A stretch of DNA of 64,000 nt, from contig JALGQZ010000012.1 in assembly GCA_023105745.1 (NCBI GenBank), positions 43,207,852 through 43,271,851 on the forward strand. The letters are read 5' to 3'. The position numbers were made by a program, and so were the translations under genes. How positions within the stretch are numbered: position 1 is the stretch's first letter; every line of letters starts with the position of its first letter. This document shows, in pieces, positions 24,649 to 34,620 of this stretch. The notes under the pieces are model-generated. The model saw only the letters and a list, made by a program, of their open reading frames with translations. It was not told where the DNA came from and did no database searches. This stretch comes from Austropuccinia psidii. Taxonomy: Eukaryota > Basidiomycota > Pucciniomycetes > Pucciniales > Sphaerophragmiaceae.

Positions 24649-27600
24649 TCAAGCTTTTGAAGAGTTGGGCCCAGGCTTGTCAGGATATAAAGAATGAAAA
24701 TCTTTGACAAGTTCAGGACAATTCTTGAGGTTTTCGGTTGGTTCCCAAGTGGATCTTTCTGGGTCTTGACTGAAACCTTTCCATTCCACCAGATACCATA
24801 ATTTTCCTCTCTTGAGCTTTGAGTCCAGTATTTGAGAGACTTCCCATTCCTCTTCTTCTTCAATGGTGATTGGAGGAGGAGGCTCTTGATGCCTATTTGG
24901 GATTGTTGACGTCTTGACTGGTTCCAAAAGGGAAATATGGAAAACTGGGTGGATGAATTTCCATTGAGATGGAAGCTTGAGGTGGTAGGCATGAGTGCTG
25001 ACTTTCTTCAAGATTGGAAAAGGACCCAGCCATCTTTCAGACAGCTTTTTGGTGGGTCTGGTTGATTTGATGTTCTTGGAAGAGAGCCATACCATGTCAC
25101 CGGGATTGAAAACAGGTGGACTTGCTCTACTTTTATCTGCATACCTCTTAAACCTGTTTATGGCAACTTCAAGTTCTCTCTTGACATCTTGCTGTACTGA
25201 TTGGATTTTTGTTGATAACTTTCCAGCAGGAGTATCTTGAGTGATGTGAACTGAGTCAAATTGAGGATCTCTTCCATAAACAGTGAAAAACGGTGATTGT
25301 TTTGTTGAAGAGTGGTCAGAGTTATTGTAGGCAAATTCAGCCAGAGGGAGCCAGGTGTTCCAATCATCTTGATGATAACTGACATACATCCGAAGGTACT
25401 GTTCTAGTATCTGATTTACCCTCTCTGTCTGTCCATCAGTTTCTGGATGATAAGCAGTTGACAAGTCTCTTGAAATCTTGAGTTGCTGACAAAGGTTGGT
25501 CCAAAAGGAAGAAACAAAAAGTGAACCTCGATCACTAACAATGCTTGAAGGAAGGCCATGCTTTGAGAAAATATTCTTGATGAATAAATGGGCCAAATCT
25601 AATGAAGTGATTGAAGCTATTGTTGGAATAAAAACCGCCATTTTTGAGAATCTGTCCACTATGACTAAAATTGAATCAAAGGAATTGGACAGTGGCAGTT
25701 GAGTGATGAAATCCATTGAAAGACAAATCCAAGGACCACTTGGAATTGGAAGAGGCTTGAGGAGTCCAAACTTCTTGTGATGAATATTTTTGTTTCTTGA
25801 ACACTGTTGACAGGATGAGACATAATCCTTGATAAATTGAGTCATGCCGGGCCAGTGGAAATCCCGCTTGACTAGTTTGAGAGTCTTCTCTTGGCCAGGG
25901 TGTCCAGCTAGAGGAGAGTCATGCCGATTTTGAAGTATATTGAGTTGAATTGTGGGGTCATTTGGGACCACCACCCGATCTTTGAAAAGAAGAAGTTTGG
26001 AAGAGGAATCAAGAGAATAATCTTGGACAGATTTACCTTTACCCAAATCTTCAAGGACACTTCTATATTGAGAATCTTGCCACACTGCCTTCTGAATTGA
26101 ATCAATCAAATTTGAAAATGAATCCACCTTGACTGCAAAAAACTTTGAGACTTGAATTTCATCTTGCTTGATTATCTTCTGATAGTTCATTGGATTCTTG
26201 CTGATGAAATCCTCCCCCCTCTCCGGGTAAACGTTGTCCCGACGTGACAAGGCATCTGGAAGGGTGGCCAAGCGGCCAGGGCGGTAAGTGATTGAGAAAT
26301 GAAATTCAGATAAAAATTCAGCCCAGCGGGCTTGACGGCGAGTGAGAATCTTGGAAGACATAAAATATTGAAGAGATGAATGATCGGTGAGAACTTCAAA
26401 AGGGGAAGAAATAGAAAGAAGGAAAGCTCTCCAGCGCTTGAGAGCCCAGACTATGCCAAGGAGTTCCTTGTCATGAATCTCATAATTAAGCTCAGCTGGG
26501 AGGAGCTTGCGGCTATCAAATGCAATGGGATTTTTTCCTGAGTCAGAGACCTGACTCAGTACAGCACCCAAGGCATAATCTGATGCATCAGTCTCTACAA
26601 TGGTGGGTAGAGAAGGATTGAAGTGAGAAAGGATTGGAGCAGTGGTGAATGCCTCTTTGAGTTGATGAAACTGTCTAAGAGCTTCCTCATTGAGGGGAAA
26701 ACGGGAATCTTTCTTGAGGAAACTTGTGAGTGAACTAATTTTCTTTGAATAATTCTTGATGAAACGGCGGTAAAAATTGGCAAAGCCAAGGAATGATTGA
26801 AGAGCCTTGAGGTTTCTTGGAGGTGGCCAATTGAGAATTTGCTGGACTTTTGCTTGGTCCATCTTGAGGCCTTCAGAAGAAACTACATAACCAAGATATT
26901 CCACACTTGAAACATGAAATAGGCATTTGGACGCCTTAGCAAAGAGGTTATTGGCTCTGAGTCTGGAAAGAACAGTGGACACATGAGTGACATGTTCTTC
27001 CTCAGATTTGGAAAAGACCATAATGTCATCCAAATAAACCACAACATAAACATCAAGAAGATCATAAAAAATATCATTGACGAGATTTTGAAAAGAAGCA
27101 GGAGCATTGGTAAGCCCAAATGGCATAACCAAGTACTCGTAACTACCATATTTGGTTCTAAAACAAGTCAAATGTTCATCACCTTCCTTGATTCTGAGCA
27201 GGTTATATGCACCACGCAAATCAATCTTGGAGAAGATAGAAGAACCATTAAAAACAGTGAGAAGCTGATTCATAGGAGGAACAGGATACTTGTTCTTCCT
27301 AGTAACAGCATTGAGCTTGCGGTAATCAACACACAAATGGAGGCCACCATCTTTCTTTTTGACAAAAAGAACAGGTGCTCCTGTAGAAGAGGAGCTTGGC
27401 CGGATGAAACCTTTCTCTACATTCTCTGAAATGTAGGCCCTGAGTATATCTGACTCTTGGTTTGATAAAGAGTAGATCACCCCAACTGGAGGTAGAGACC
27501 CCTCCAGCTCGATATGATGATCACAGGCGCGGTGAGGAGGAAGTTTCTCTGCTTTCACCTTGGAAAATACATCCAAGTATTGGTGATAAACAGAAGGAAC

Positions 27601-28350
27601 AACCTTCATCACGGTTTCTATTTCTTCTGGCTCTTCCTCTTCATCCCACAACTCCTCCAGGGAGTCATGATAAGATGAAGGAGGAAGGTCCATATTCCCA
27701 AAGAAGAGATGAAGTGAAGATACAGAATTATCTTCTCCAACATCTTGAATCTCTTTGAAGACTTCATCTCCAGATGATAGTAATGACTGATGGGAATTAA
27801 TGGAAGGAATATGGACAGAAGACGGAAAAGATGGTGTTCTAGAATCACCAACCAGAGCTGCACATGATTTGGCAGAAGAAAAGTCATTACTGAAAGAAAT
27901 TGAAGGATCATTATAGTCCTTATGATCAGAATTAAAGGTGATCAATCCTTGCCTCCAATCAATAAACGGATTAAAATGATTAAGAAAGTCAAAGCCCAAT
28001 ATGAGGTCTTCTCCCTTGGGAGTATCAATGACTAAAAAGTCCCATTCAAAGCTTGGGAAGGAAGGGAGCTCAACCATATATTTAGTATGGTGAGTCACAA
28101 ATAAAGAAGGAGACTCAGAGGAGTCAAGAATAATAAGGGGAATCTTCTCCAGGAGTTCTGACATGGTCAAAGAATACTTGTGAACAAACTGCTTTGCAAT
28201 AAATGAGTTGGTAGCACCAGAATCAATGAGAATACTGTAAAACATATCAGAGAGAGAAGAAAAAACAAAAAATTTAAGAGAATTTTTGACACCAGTATTC
28301 AGAATGCACAATTGTGCTCTGGATGGAAAACTGTGAAGACCATTGAACAC
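24649..28350 (-). CDS. pol: Family A Pol polyprotein: protease, RT, RNase H, integrase, chromodomain
   Basis: This 1233-codon frame supplies the enzymes for reverse transcription and integration. Counting from codon 28350: aspartic protease D-S-G at 43-45; reverse transcriptase about 310-495 with YLDD at 439-442; RNase H with TDAS (D588) and LTDHSS (D655); integrase zinc region H810, H817, C847, C850; catalytic triad D880, D940, E976 with the usual 35-residue spacing; a GPF motif at 1109-1111; and a chromodomain about 1168-1222 (VEWKGF, STWEP), which marks it as a chromovirus. Codon 28350 is GTG; the frame stays open upstream (SLSEDHV) into the end of gag, so Pol is in the -1 frame and probably made by frameshifting or as a fusion, not from this codon. 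No disabling change is visible. Confidence 0.95.
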   Translation of the reverse strand: MFNGLHSFPSRAQLCILNTGVKNSLKFFVFSSLSDMFYSILIDSGATNSFIAKQFVHKYSLTMSELLEKIPLIILDSSESPSLFVTHHTKYMVELPSFPSFEWDFLVIDTPKGEDLILGFDFLNHFNPFIDWRQGLITFNSDHKDYNDPSISFSNDFSSAKSCAALVGDSRTPSFPSSVHIPSINSHQSLLSSGDEVFKEIQDVGEDNSVSSLHLFFGNMDLPPSSYHDSLEELWDEEEEPEEIETVMKVVPSVYHQYLDVFSKVKAEKLPPHRACDHHIELEGSLPPVGVIYSLSNQESDILRAYISENVEKGFIRPSSSSTGAPVLFVKKKDGGLHLCVDYRKLNAVTRKNKYPVPPMNQLLTVFNGSSIFSKIDLRGAYNLLRIKEGDEHLTCFRTKYGSYEYLVMPFGLTNAPASFQNLVNDIFYDLLDVYVVVYLDDIMVFSKSEEEHVTHVSTVLSRLRANNLFAKASKCLFHVSSVEYLGYVVSSEGLKMDQAKVQQILNWPPPRNLKALQSFLGFANFYRRFIKNYSKKISSLTSFLKKDSRFPLNEEALRQFHQLKEAFTTAPILSHFNPSLPTIVETDASDYALGAVLSQVSDSGKNPIAFDSRKLLPAELNYEIHDKELLGIVWALKRWRAFLLSISSPFEVLTDHSSLQYFMSSKILTRRQARWAEFLSEFHFSITYRPGRLATLPDALSRRDNVYPERGEDFISKNPMNYQKIIKQDEIQVSKFFAVKVDSFSNLIDSIQKAVWQDSQYRSVLEDLGKGKSVQDYSLDSSSKLLLFKDRVVVPNDPTIQLNILQNRHDSPLAGHPGQEKTLKLVKRDFHWPGMTQFIKDYVSSCQQCSRNKNIHHKKFGLLKPLPIPSGPWICLSMDFITQLPLSNSFDSILVIVDRFSKMAVFIPTIASITSLDLAHLFIKNIFSKHGLPSSIVSDRGSLFVSSFWTNLCQQLKISRDLSTAYHPETDGQTERVNQILEQYLRMYVSYHQDDWNTWLPLAEFAYNNSDHSSTKQSPFFTVYGRDPQFDSVHITQDTPAGKLSTKIQSVQQDVKRELEVAINRFKRYADKSRASPPVFNPGDMVWLSSKNIKSTRPTKKLSERWLGPFPILKKVSTHAYHLKLPSQWKFIHPVFHISLLEPVKTSTIPNRHQEPPPPITIEEEEEWEVSQILDSKLKRGKLWYLVEWKGFSQDPERSTWEPTENLKNCPELVKDFHSLYPDKPGPNSSKA

Positions 28351-28364
28351 AACATGATCTTCAC

Positions 28365-29702
28365 TCAGGCTTTTCCCTGGCTGGGAAATTTGCCTGACGG
28401 TTGGGTAAGCTTGTTTTGAGGCCTTTTGAAACAGGACTCAAGACTATGCTTCCCACCACAATAGGTACAAAGACCCTCCTTGATTCTTCTTTCTTTTTCA
28501 GAGTTCATGAGCTTGAAATCTTTATTCAACAAAGAAGAATGGGGCTTGTCCCTCTTCTGAAAATTCTTCTTCTTCTTATGACTTGAACTTGAAGAATTTT
28601 GAGGATGAGAAGAACTTGACTTTGAGGCTTCTGGCTTCTTCTCTTGATGATGACTCTTTTCATTTTGCCTCTCATGGTACCTGGTATCAAGTTCCAGGGT
28701 AACGTCCATTAAGTCTTGAAGAGAGTCAATTCTTGAAGGATGGGAGGCCAATTGATCCAAAATCCTGGATGGCAATCCCTTCCTGAAATGATGGATGAGA
28801 GCTCTTTCACCCCAATCCCCGATTCTTGAGACTAAGCTTCTGAAATCAGCAATGTATAATGATACATGCCCACCTTCTTTCATTCTTAAAGAATCCAACT
28901 CAGCTTCTGCTTTTCTGACTTCATTTGGGTCACCAAATAGAGTGAAGAGTTGAGATTCAAACAAACGCCAAGAATTGAGAAGGTAATTTGAATCTTGATT
29001 GGTGAGATTGGAAAGATAAGGCTCAATCCATTTTGCAGCCCTGCCAATGAGAAATGAAGTGGCATAAAGGACCTTCTTTCTGTCTTGAGCGAAGTTTGCC
29101 GGATCATTGTGAAAAATCAATTGACAAGACTGAATAAAGCTTCTAACTTTGAAGGGCTGAGTCCCATCAAAGCATTCCGGTGCCTTCATAGATGGAGTCT
29201 TGAAGGCTGGTGGTCCTGATGCTTCAGAGGATGAAGCTGCTTGAATATTGGCCATAATCTGAGTCATTTGCTGCATGATGGCCAATAGGGATGGTTCAGA
29301 CTGATGAGAGACAGGCTGATTAGACTGGGCTAGAGTTGGTCCTCCAGTACCTTGGGATGCCTCCACCGGAGCAGGGACACCTTCAGTACCATCAGACTCT
29401 TCCTCTTCCACAGAATTCTCCTCCCCCTCTTCACCATCTTCACCTGGACCTTTGAAAATAGTCCTTGAAGTTCCTGGAAATCCGCCAACTACTCCTGAGA
29501 ATGAACATGATCTTCTTGGCCCTCTTCCTTCCTTCCTGGATGGTTCTGCTCCTTCCATGCGGGGTCCTCTATCTAATTGGGCCCTCAGTTGAGGAACTGC
29601 TGGGGTGCCATCTAGAGGAGCTCTTGGAGTTGGAGTGAAAACAGCTTGAGCTCTGGCCTGAGATCTTGTCTGTCTTGCCGGAGGTGAGTGTTGAACAGGC
29701 AT
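28365..29702 (-). CDS. gag: Family A Gag (capsid/nucleocapsid precursor)
   Basis: This 445-codon open frame starts with ATG at 29702. It has a basic, proline-rich N-terminus (MPVQHSPPARQTRSQARAQA), an acidic spacer (EENSVEEEESDGTE, about residue 100), a retroviral-type capsid domain at about 176-345 (FDGTQPFKVRSF, then IEPYLSNL and RKGLPSRILDQLA), a lysine/serine-rich linker, and a zinc knuckle near 412-424. The knuckle reads CTYCGGKHSLESC, a CX2CX3HX4C spacing one residue shorter than the usual CX2CX4HX4C. The stop is just before the pol frame. The N-terminal wording is what I recognise from Austropuccinia psidii predicted proteins. Confidence 0.95.
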   Translation of the reverse strand: MPVQHSPPARQTRSQARAQAVFTPTPRAPLDGTPAVPQLRAQLDRGPRMEGAEPSRKEGRGPRRSCSFSGVVGGFPGTSRTIFKGPGEDGEEGEENSVEEEESDGTEGVPAPVEASQGTGGPTLAQSNQPVSHQSEPSLLAIMQQMTQIMANIQAASSSEASGPPAFKTPSMKAPECFDGTQPFKVRSFIQSCQLIFHNDPANFAQDRKKVLYATSFLIGRAAKWIEPYLSNLTNQDSNYLLNSWRLFESQLFTLFGDPNEVRKAEAELDSLRMKEGGHVSLYIADFRSLVSRIGDWGERALIHHFRKGLPSRILDQLASHPSRIDSLQDLMDVTLELDTRYHERQNEKSHHQEKKPEASKSSSSHPQNSSSSSHKKKKNFQKRDKPHSSLLNKDFKLMNSEKERRIKEGLCTYCGGKHSLESCFKRPQNKLTQPSGKFPSQGKA

Positions 29703-30460
29703 GATATCAGGAATAAAATGAAATAAATGAATTAAAAATCAAAATTTGCTTGAAGTGAAAAGAGTCAACAATCAAATCTTGAGGAAAATCAATGAATAAA
29801 AGTGAAAATCTTCAAGTACGTCAATAAATCAAAATCAAATGAAGTCTTGAAGTCAAATCAAATCAATGTCTTGAAGTAAATCAATGAATCAAAGTCAAAT
29901 GAGATCTTCAAGTCAATAAATCAATCAATCAAATCAATCAAAATCAAAAATCTTGCAAAAATCAATCAATCAAATGAAATCTTGAAGAAAAGTCAATTTA
30001 TGTCAAATTTCTTGATGTGAAAAAATCAGCAAAATCAATGAGATCTTCAGGTCAATCAATTTTCTTGAGGTCAAAATCAAATATGTCAAATCAATCAATC
30101 AATCAAAATCAAGTGAATTATTCTTTAAAAATCAAAATTCTTGAAGAAAAAATCAATTATGAATCTTGATGTGAATAACGTGTCTGAATATCTTGATGAA
30201 AAATTTGAAAATCAAAGAAAATAAAGATGACGCCTGAATTATGAATGAAAATGAAAATTTGATGATTTGAAAAGATTTTAAAAAGAATAACAAAAATAAA
30301 AATGGGTCAGCTTTCAATTTTCAAAATGAAGAATGAATGAAAGAAAATTGAGAGGTGACAATGAATCATTAAGTTCATAAGCGTAAAAGAATCATAATTT
30401 CGATGAAATGAGTGAATGAAATTATAAAGAAAGAATGAACAGAATGAAAAAGAAATTATG
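29703..30460 (-). other. Leader of young A element, TTGATT-rich
   Basis: About 760 bp between the primer site and gag with no gene. On the coding strand it is dominated by TTGATT and GATTGATT words, densest at 29870-30120. The old copy has the same character. Confidence 0.65.
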
Positions 30461-30475
30461 AGTTAATTAATATAA
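30461..30475 (-). promoter_or_regulatory. Self-priming primer-binding site of young A element
   Basis: Immediately inside the 5' LTR the coding strand reads TTATATTAATTAACT. Its last 14 bases are a perfect complement of AGTTAATTAATATA in the LTR (30847-30860). This is not the complement of a tRNA CCA end. It fits Tf1-like self-priming. Confidence 0.72.
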
Positions 30476-30846
30476 TGTCACAGGGGCTCTTGGACAGAAA
30501 TACAAGAGTGGCCTGGCACTCAGCAATCAGGGAACTCACTTGGAAGACTCCAAAAGGATAAAGAAATAAAAGTAATAAGAATGAATTCCTCTAAAGATAT
30601 GCAGGTACAAGATGAGATGCAAAAGAGGAAAGGGAAGCCAAATGGCCAAAGAGCCAACCAAGTAAGTCCTTAATCACTGTTTCAACCTGCCAAAAATGAA
30701 TAATGGAATTAGTAAGGATATGACCACCAAATATCCATTGACAGGCGAAGAAAGAGAAAAGAGAAAGGTGCTAAATGACTGACTTAATAATATCAGTATT
30801 TGCTCAACTAAAGTGAAAAGAAAATAGAGATAAAATAAAATCAAAA

Positions 30847-30900
30847 TATATTAATTAACTGGGGAAAACCCCCCAGGGTGGAAAGGGTAGCCGGTATATG
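30847..30900 (-). promoter_or_regulatory. Putative promoter and RNA 5' end in the A LTR
   Basis: On the coding strand CATATA (30895-30900) lies about 35-40 bp upstream of AGTTAATTAATATA (30847-30860). The equivalent TATA-like CATATATAC keeps the same spacing in the old copy (12954 to 12995). A start here would put the self-complementary sequence at the RNA 5' end and give an R-U5 of about 385 nt. Confidence 0.55.
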
Positions 30901-31600
30901 TGAAAAGTTGGGAGCTGGAGTTCTTCAGGCTGAAAACTGATCTGTATTGATCCTTGAGGCTGTATTGATTCTTTTGGGAATTGATACAGCTGGCTAATAT
31001 TGAAATTGAATTGGGTTGAATGAATTTCCCATGATTGAAAATGAAACACAGGTCTTGATGGATCCAGACTGTATTTGAAATGAATATGGTTGCCAAGATG
31101 GATTGAGTGGAGCTTTGACACTTGACAACTTCTTTTTGGCACTGCTTCTTGAATACACTTGAGAATGAATTGAAAGTATTCCCTTGGAATGAATACTTGG
31201 AGTGAGAATAACCAATGACTGCTTGATGGCGTCATTGGTCTTTGACGCTGAAACACTTGCTCTTGAGCCTTGATGATTCCTCTGAATGATTGGGTGCCTT
31301 GATGACGTGATGAGATGTTGGAATGTTGAAATGAACATTTAATATTGCCACCATTGAATTGCTGTTGAAAAATGATGCACAATGATATATAACATCATTT
31401 ATGGCATATTGGTTGATTGGCAAGAAGATTACGTCCAAAGGTCTTGAGATGGAAAGGCAGAGGGAAATGGATGGATGTAATGGCTTCAGAGCTTGGAATG
31501 GTGTTTTCTGGGCCTTTTGGGGTTTTTGGCCACTTTTGGGTTCTGAGCCAAAAACTGGCCCAAAAGGCGGGAAAGTGTCTTTTGGACACTTTGCGTCAAA

Positions 31601-31690
31601 GTGCGCAAAAGTGCGCAAAATGCGCAAAAGTGCGCAAAATGCACAAAAGTGCGCAAATGCGCAAAACGCGCAAAAATGCGCAAATGCGCA
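31601..31690. repeat. TGCGCAAA minisatellite, short allele
   Basis: About 10 units in 90 bp, with variants TGCACAAA and CGCGCAAA, at the same place in the LTR as the 200-bp array at 23360-23559. Confidence 0.92.
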
Positions 31691-32118
31691 TTATGAGCCC
31701 AAATGGCCAAAAACAGCCATTTGGGCCATTTCCCCTGGTTTTGAGGGAAATGACCAGAAATACCCATTTGGGCATAAATTGCCGCTATGGATGCTGGATT
31801 GAGGTGAAGGGCCATGAAGGCCCCAAAACACAAATGGCCATAAATGTTCCATAAGATAATGACGTGGCCATATTGGCCACTGGTGATGGATATGGCCAAT
31901 TGGCCATAAAAGGACTGTGGCTTGATATGCCATATGGGGATCCAAGGAAGTGAATTGCCATGGTTGTGACAGTAGTGTATAACATGTAAAAGAAAAAATT
32001 GAGGTATTAATTATTTATTTGTGGCCATAACAGATATATTTTTTATATTCCATAAGACCATTAATATTACTACTTATCAATAGTAATATTATCAAGAGTT
32101 TCATAGGCAAATATTACA

Positions 32119-34019
32119 GAAAGTAATAAGTAGTGTGTAAAAAAGCGTTGAAATAATACAGGTTTGTCAAAAAAGATCCCATAGGATTAGTTTTGTATGA
32201 GTATTTTCATAAAATATATGTATAGGTGGGAGAAAAGTAGCTTTCATATCTTACTTTAAATTACTCTAGCTTTGATACAGGAGGTAATAGATTCCTCAAT
32301 TATGTAGGTTATAGCTCATATTATTCTTGATAAAGAAGTGAAACTTCTTTCATTATTGAGATCTTTTTCTATTAATAAAATATAAGTTTTGAAAATTCCA
32401 CTTATTATTTTCTATATTATAAAAACTTCAATCTAAATAGGAACTAATATGACATAAATTATATGAAAAAAAAATGTTTTTGTATATTTTTGAAACAATA
32501 TGATTGCATTCCATTAGACCGCTGTAAAACTGAATTTTTTTGAGAAATATCAGTATGAATAAGCTGGGGAGAGATATTGATGAAAATTATTTAAAAAGAA
32601 AAATCCTTAAATCCATTGGTCATTTAATTGAGAAGGAATTGTGGCTTAATCCTAAATAATGACTTATTAAATATTTAATAATGGCCAAAGTTTGAAAGAA
32701 TCCTCATTATACAAAAAAAAATAAAAAAATGAGTTTTTAGAATCCATTTTCAGATATGGACGAAATCTAGGTGAGGAATCAAATCTCCAAATAATTTTCC
32801 TTGGGAAAAAATCAGAGACTACCAACCAAGCTCTACTTAGGGAAAAAAGGAAATAAAGACATTTAATATTTTTCCTATTCAAACAAAATTAATATAATCT
32901 CTGTTAATAAATCAAAATGATGAAATGTTTAAATCTCTTCCTATTATTACTTTGAATGCCTTTCAATTTTATCACTTTATTTTATTGCCTTGGGGAAAGC
33001 TTACTTTGAAAAACTTGCAAATTCTCAAATTTTCCCACATTTTGAATAAAAGGCTCTGGATATTTTTAAACTTGTTTTTGCTGTAGAAGGTTAGAAATAA
33101 TTTTTTTTATGACTAACCAGGCCCAAGCTCATAGTAACTAATACGAGAAAGAAATCCCACCCACAGGCAGACTTACATTTATTTGTTACACAGAACTGTG
33201 AAATCTGCATCAATAAGTTGAAGTTTATTCATAATCCCATGACACAGGTACCAAAAGTAACTTTATGTGTTAGAAAATGATCCAAATCCATTCTATATAT
33301 GTTATAATCAAGTTAAATTTATCAAAACAGTTACAAAAAGCAAGGTACTGCCTTTCAAGCTACACAAACCCATTTCATTTTACACACTTATTTTACCCAT
33401 ACAACTCATGTTGCATGAATTTAATATCCACCTTGTAGTTAGACACAGGAATAAACCATTATATTTCCACAGTAGCACCACTCAGAAACTCAAAACATCC
33501 CAAAGCAATGGTAGGAAAAAGTCATTAAAGCTTATGCGGATAATAAATCACCTGACTCAGAACATAAATTACCAAACTCAAAATTCTTTGCACCAACAAT
33601 CACCTCATGTAGATCAAGCAAGAATGCTTCATTGAATTACAGCCTTGTTATTTACAAAGCTCAAAACATGTATGGAAGAATATTAATCAAATGACTATTG
33701 AAATCATGTTTCAAAATAAAAAAATTACCCCATCTCATGCACAGCAGGAAATAAATCAATGAAATAAATTATCACAAGACCTAAACTTAAAGCTCAAAAA
33801 TAATAAATGAAACTATGAAACCTGCATAAAATACAGCACCTCTTGTACCAAGCCTAATATATCAAGTATTCAATGAAAGCCCAAAGTCAAAATTTAATAT
33901 TTACCCCACCAAAATCATATCACATGACAGACAAGAGGCTGAAAAAAATGAAATCTCCTCATAAAGGAACAAAAAATACTCACCAAAAAGTCAAGTAACC
34001 TGATGAAGGCAAGGGGAAT
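32119..34019. other. Unassigned AT-rich stretch, possibly interior of an element ending at 34020
   Basis: No domain is recognisable. A 122-codon plus-strand frame at 33267-33635 has no similarity I know. The last bases (GGCAAGGGGAA, 34009-34019) look like a polypurine tract directly before a D-type LTR, so part of this stretch may be the 3' interior of that plus-strand element. Confidence 0.4.
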
Positions 34020-34620
34020 TGTGAGCCTCTGAGGTATGTATGATATACCCATAAGCCCACAAATAGCTTTTGATACATTTGGGTTAGTATTAAGAAGACT
34101 TATAGAATTAATTTGGAGAAAAAAATAACAGAAACCAAGTAAAGCTTTGGTTTTGTTAAACAAAGTCATGAATATGATTTTATTTTTGAATTATACACCA
34201 AAACTAGCCTGGGGTAGACCTATAGGGTTTTATACCTGAAAATGACTATTTATTATGTTATGTGAAGGTTTAAGAATCTCAAAGGAGAAATTTACATTTT
34301 CAAAAAATTTCTTCAAGATTTTTAATTTTTGATTTTGAGCTTAAATTTAAATTTTTGTCCGTTTTATGCAATATTTCAAAAATTTAGTGAAAATTAAGGT
34401 GTGGTGTATATTTACTGAATTGGTTACAGATTTTCCATAAAAGCTGAAAATCCTGCATGAACTCATTCAAAGTGGCTTAAATCCATTTGATGGCTTTAAC
34501 AAGTTAAAAAGAAAATTCAATGTGAAAAGATGTGACAAAGGAAAAAGGCCAAATAGAGCCAGTGTATTGTTTGTCTATGAAATTCTTGATAATATTAACA
34601 AATATCAAGAGTATTACGAC
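34020..34620 (+). repeat. Truncated D-type LTR (D1)
   Basis: It starts TGTGAGCCTCTGAGG and follows the reverse complement of 37850-38407 (shared: TACACCAAAA, GGGTAGAC, GGTGTGGTGTATATTTAC). It breaks off where the next LTR begins at 34621, so the D2 element probably inserted into it. Confidence 0.7.

Larger units (their letters stand above)
22235..31971 (-). mobile_element. Family A chromovirus, young and apparently intact
   Basis: This 9737-bp minus-strand element has complete LTRs and GTAGT on both sides (22230-22234 and 31972-31976). Outside the TGCGCA repeat I count only three substitutions between the LTRs over roughly 1.4 kb. Gag and Pol are open and keep all catalytic motifs. A polypurine tract and a self-priming site are in place. 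By sequence it could be transposition-competent; expression is not shown. It sits in the S2 solo LTR next to an older copy of the same family. Confidence 0.95.
30476..31971 (-). repeat. 5' LTR of young family A element
   Basis: 1496 bp, TGTCAC to TGTGACA on the plus strand, followed outside by the target copy GTAGT. It drives the element: a TATA-like motif and the proposed RNA start lie at 30847-30900. It differs from the other LTR by three substitutions plus repeat length. Confidence 0.95.
11592..32118 (+). mobile_element. Solo S-type LTR (S2) split into three parts by two family A insertions
   Basis: Parts 11592-12439, 21317-22234 and 31977-32118 align in order with the reverse complement of the S1 LTR (363-2243). 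Together they total about 1.9 kb against 1881 bp. The ends are TGTGAGG and ATATTACA, and GAAAG flanks both outer ends more than 20 kb apart (11587-11591 and 32119-32123). The two gaps are exactly the two A elements. No internal region exists, so it was a solo LTR before the A insertions. Confidence 0.9.

Noticed and set aside
33267..33635. 122-codon plus-strand ORF
   Set aside because: No domain, start context or similarity known to me. Composition fits chance in AT-rich DNA.
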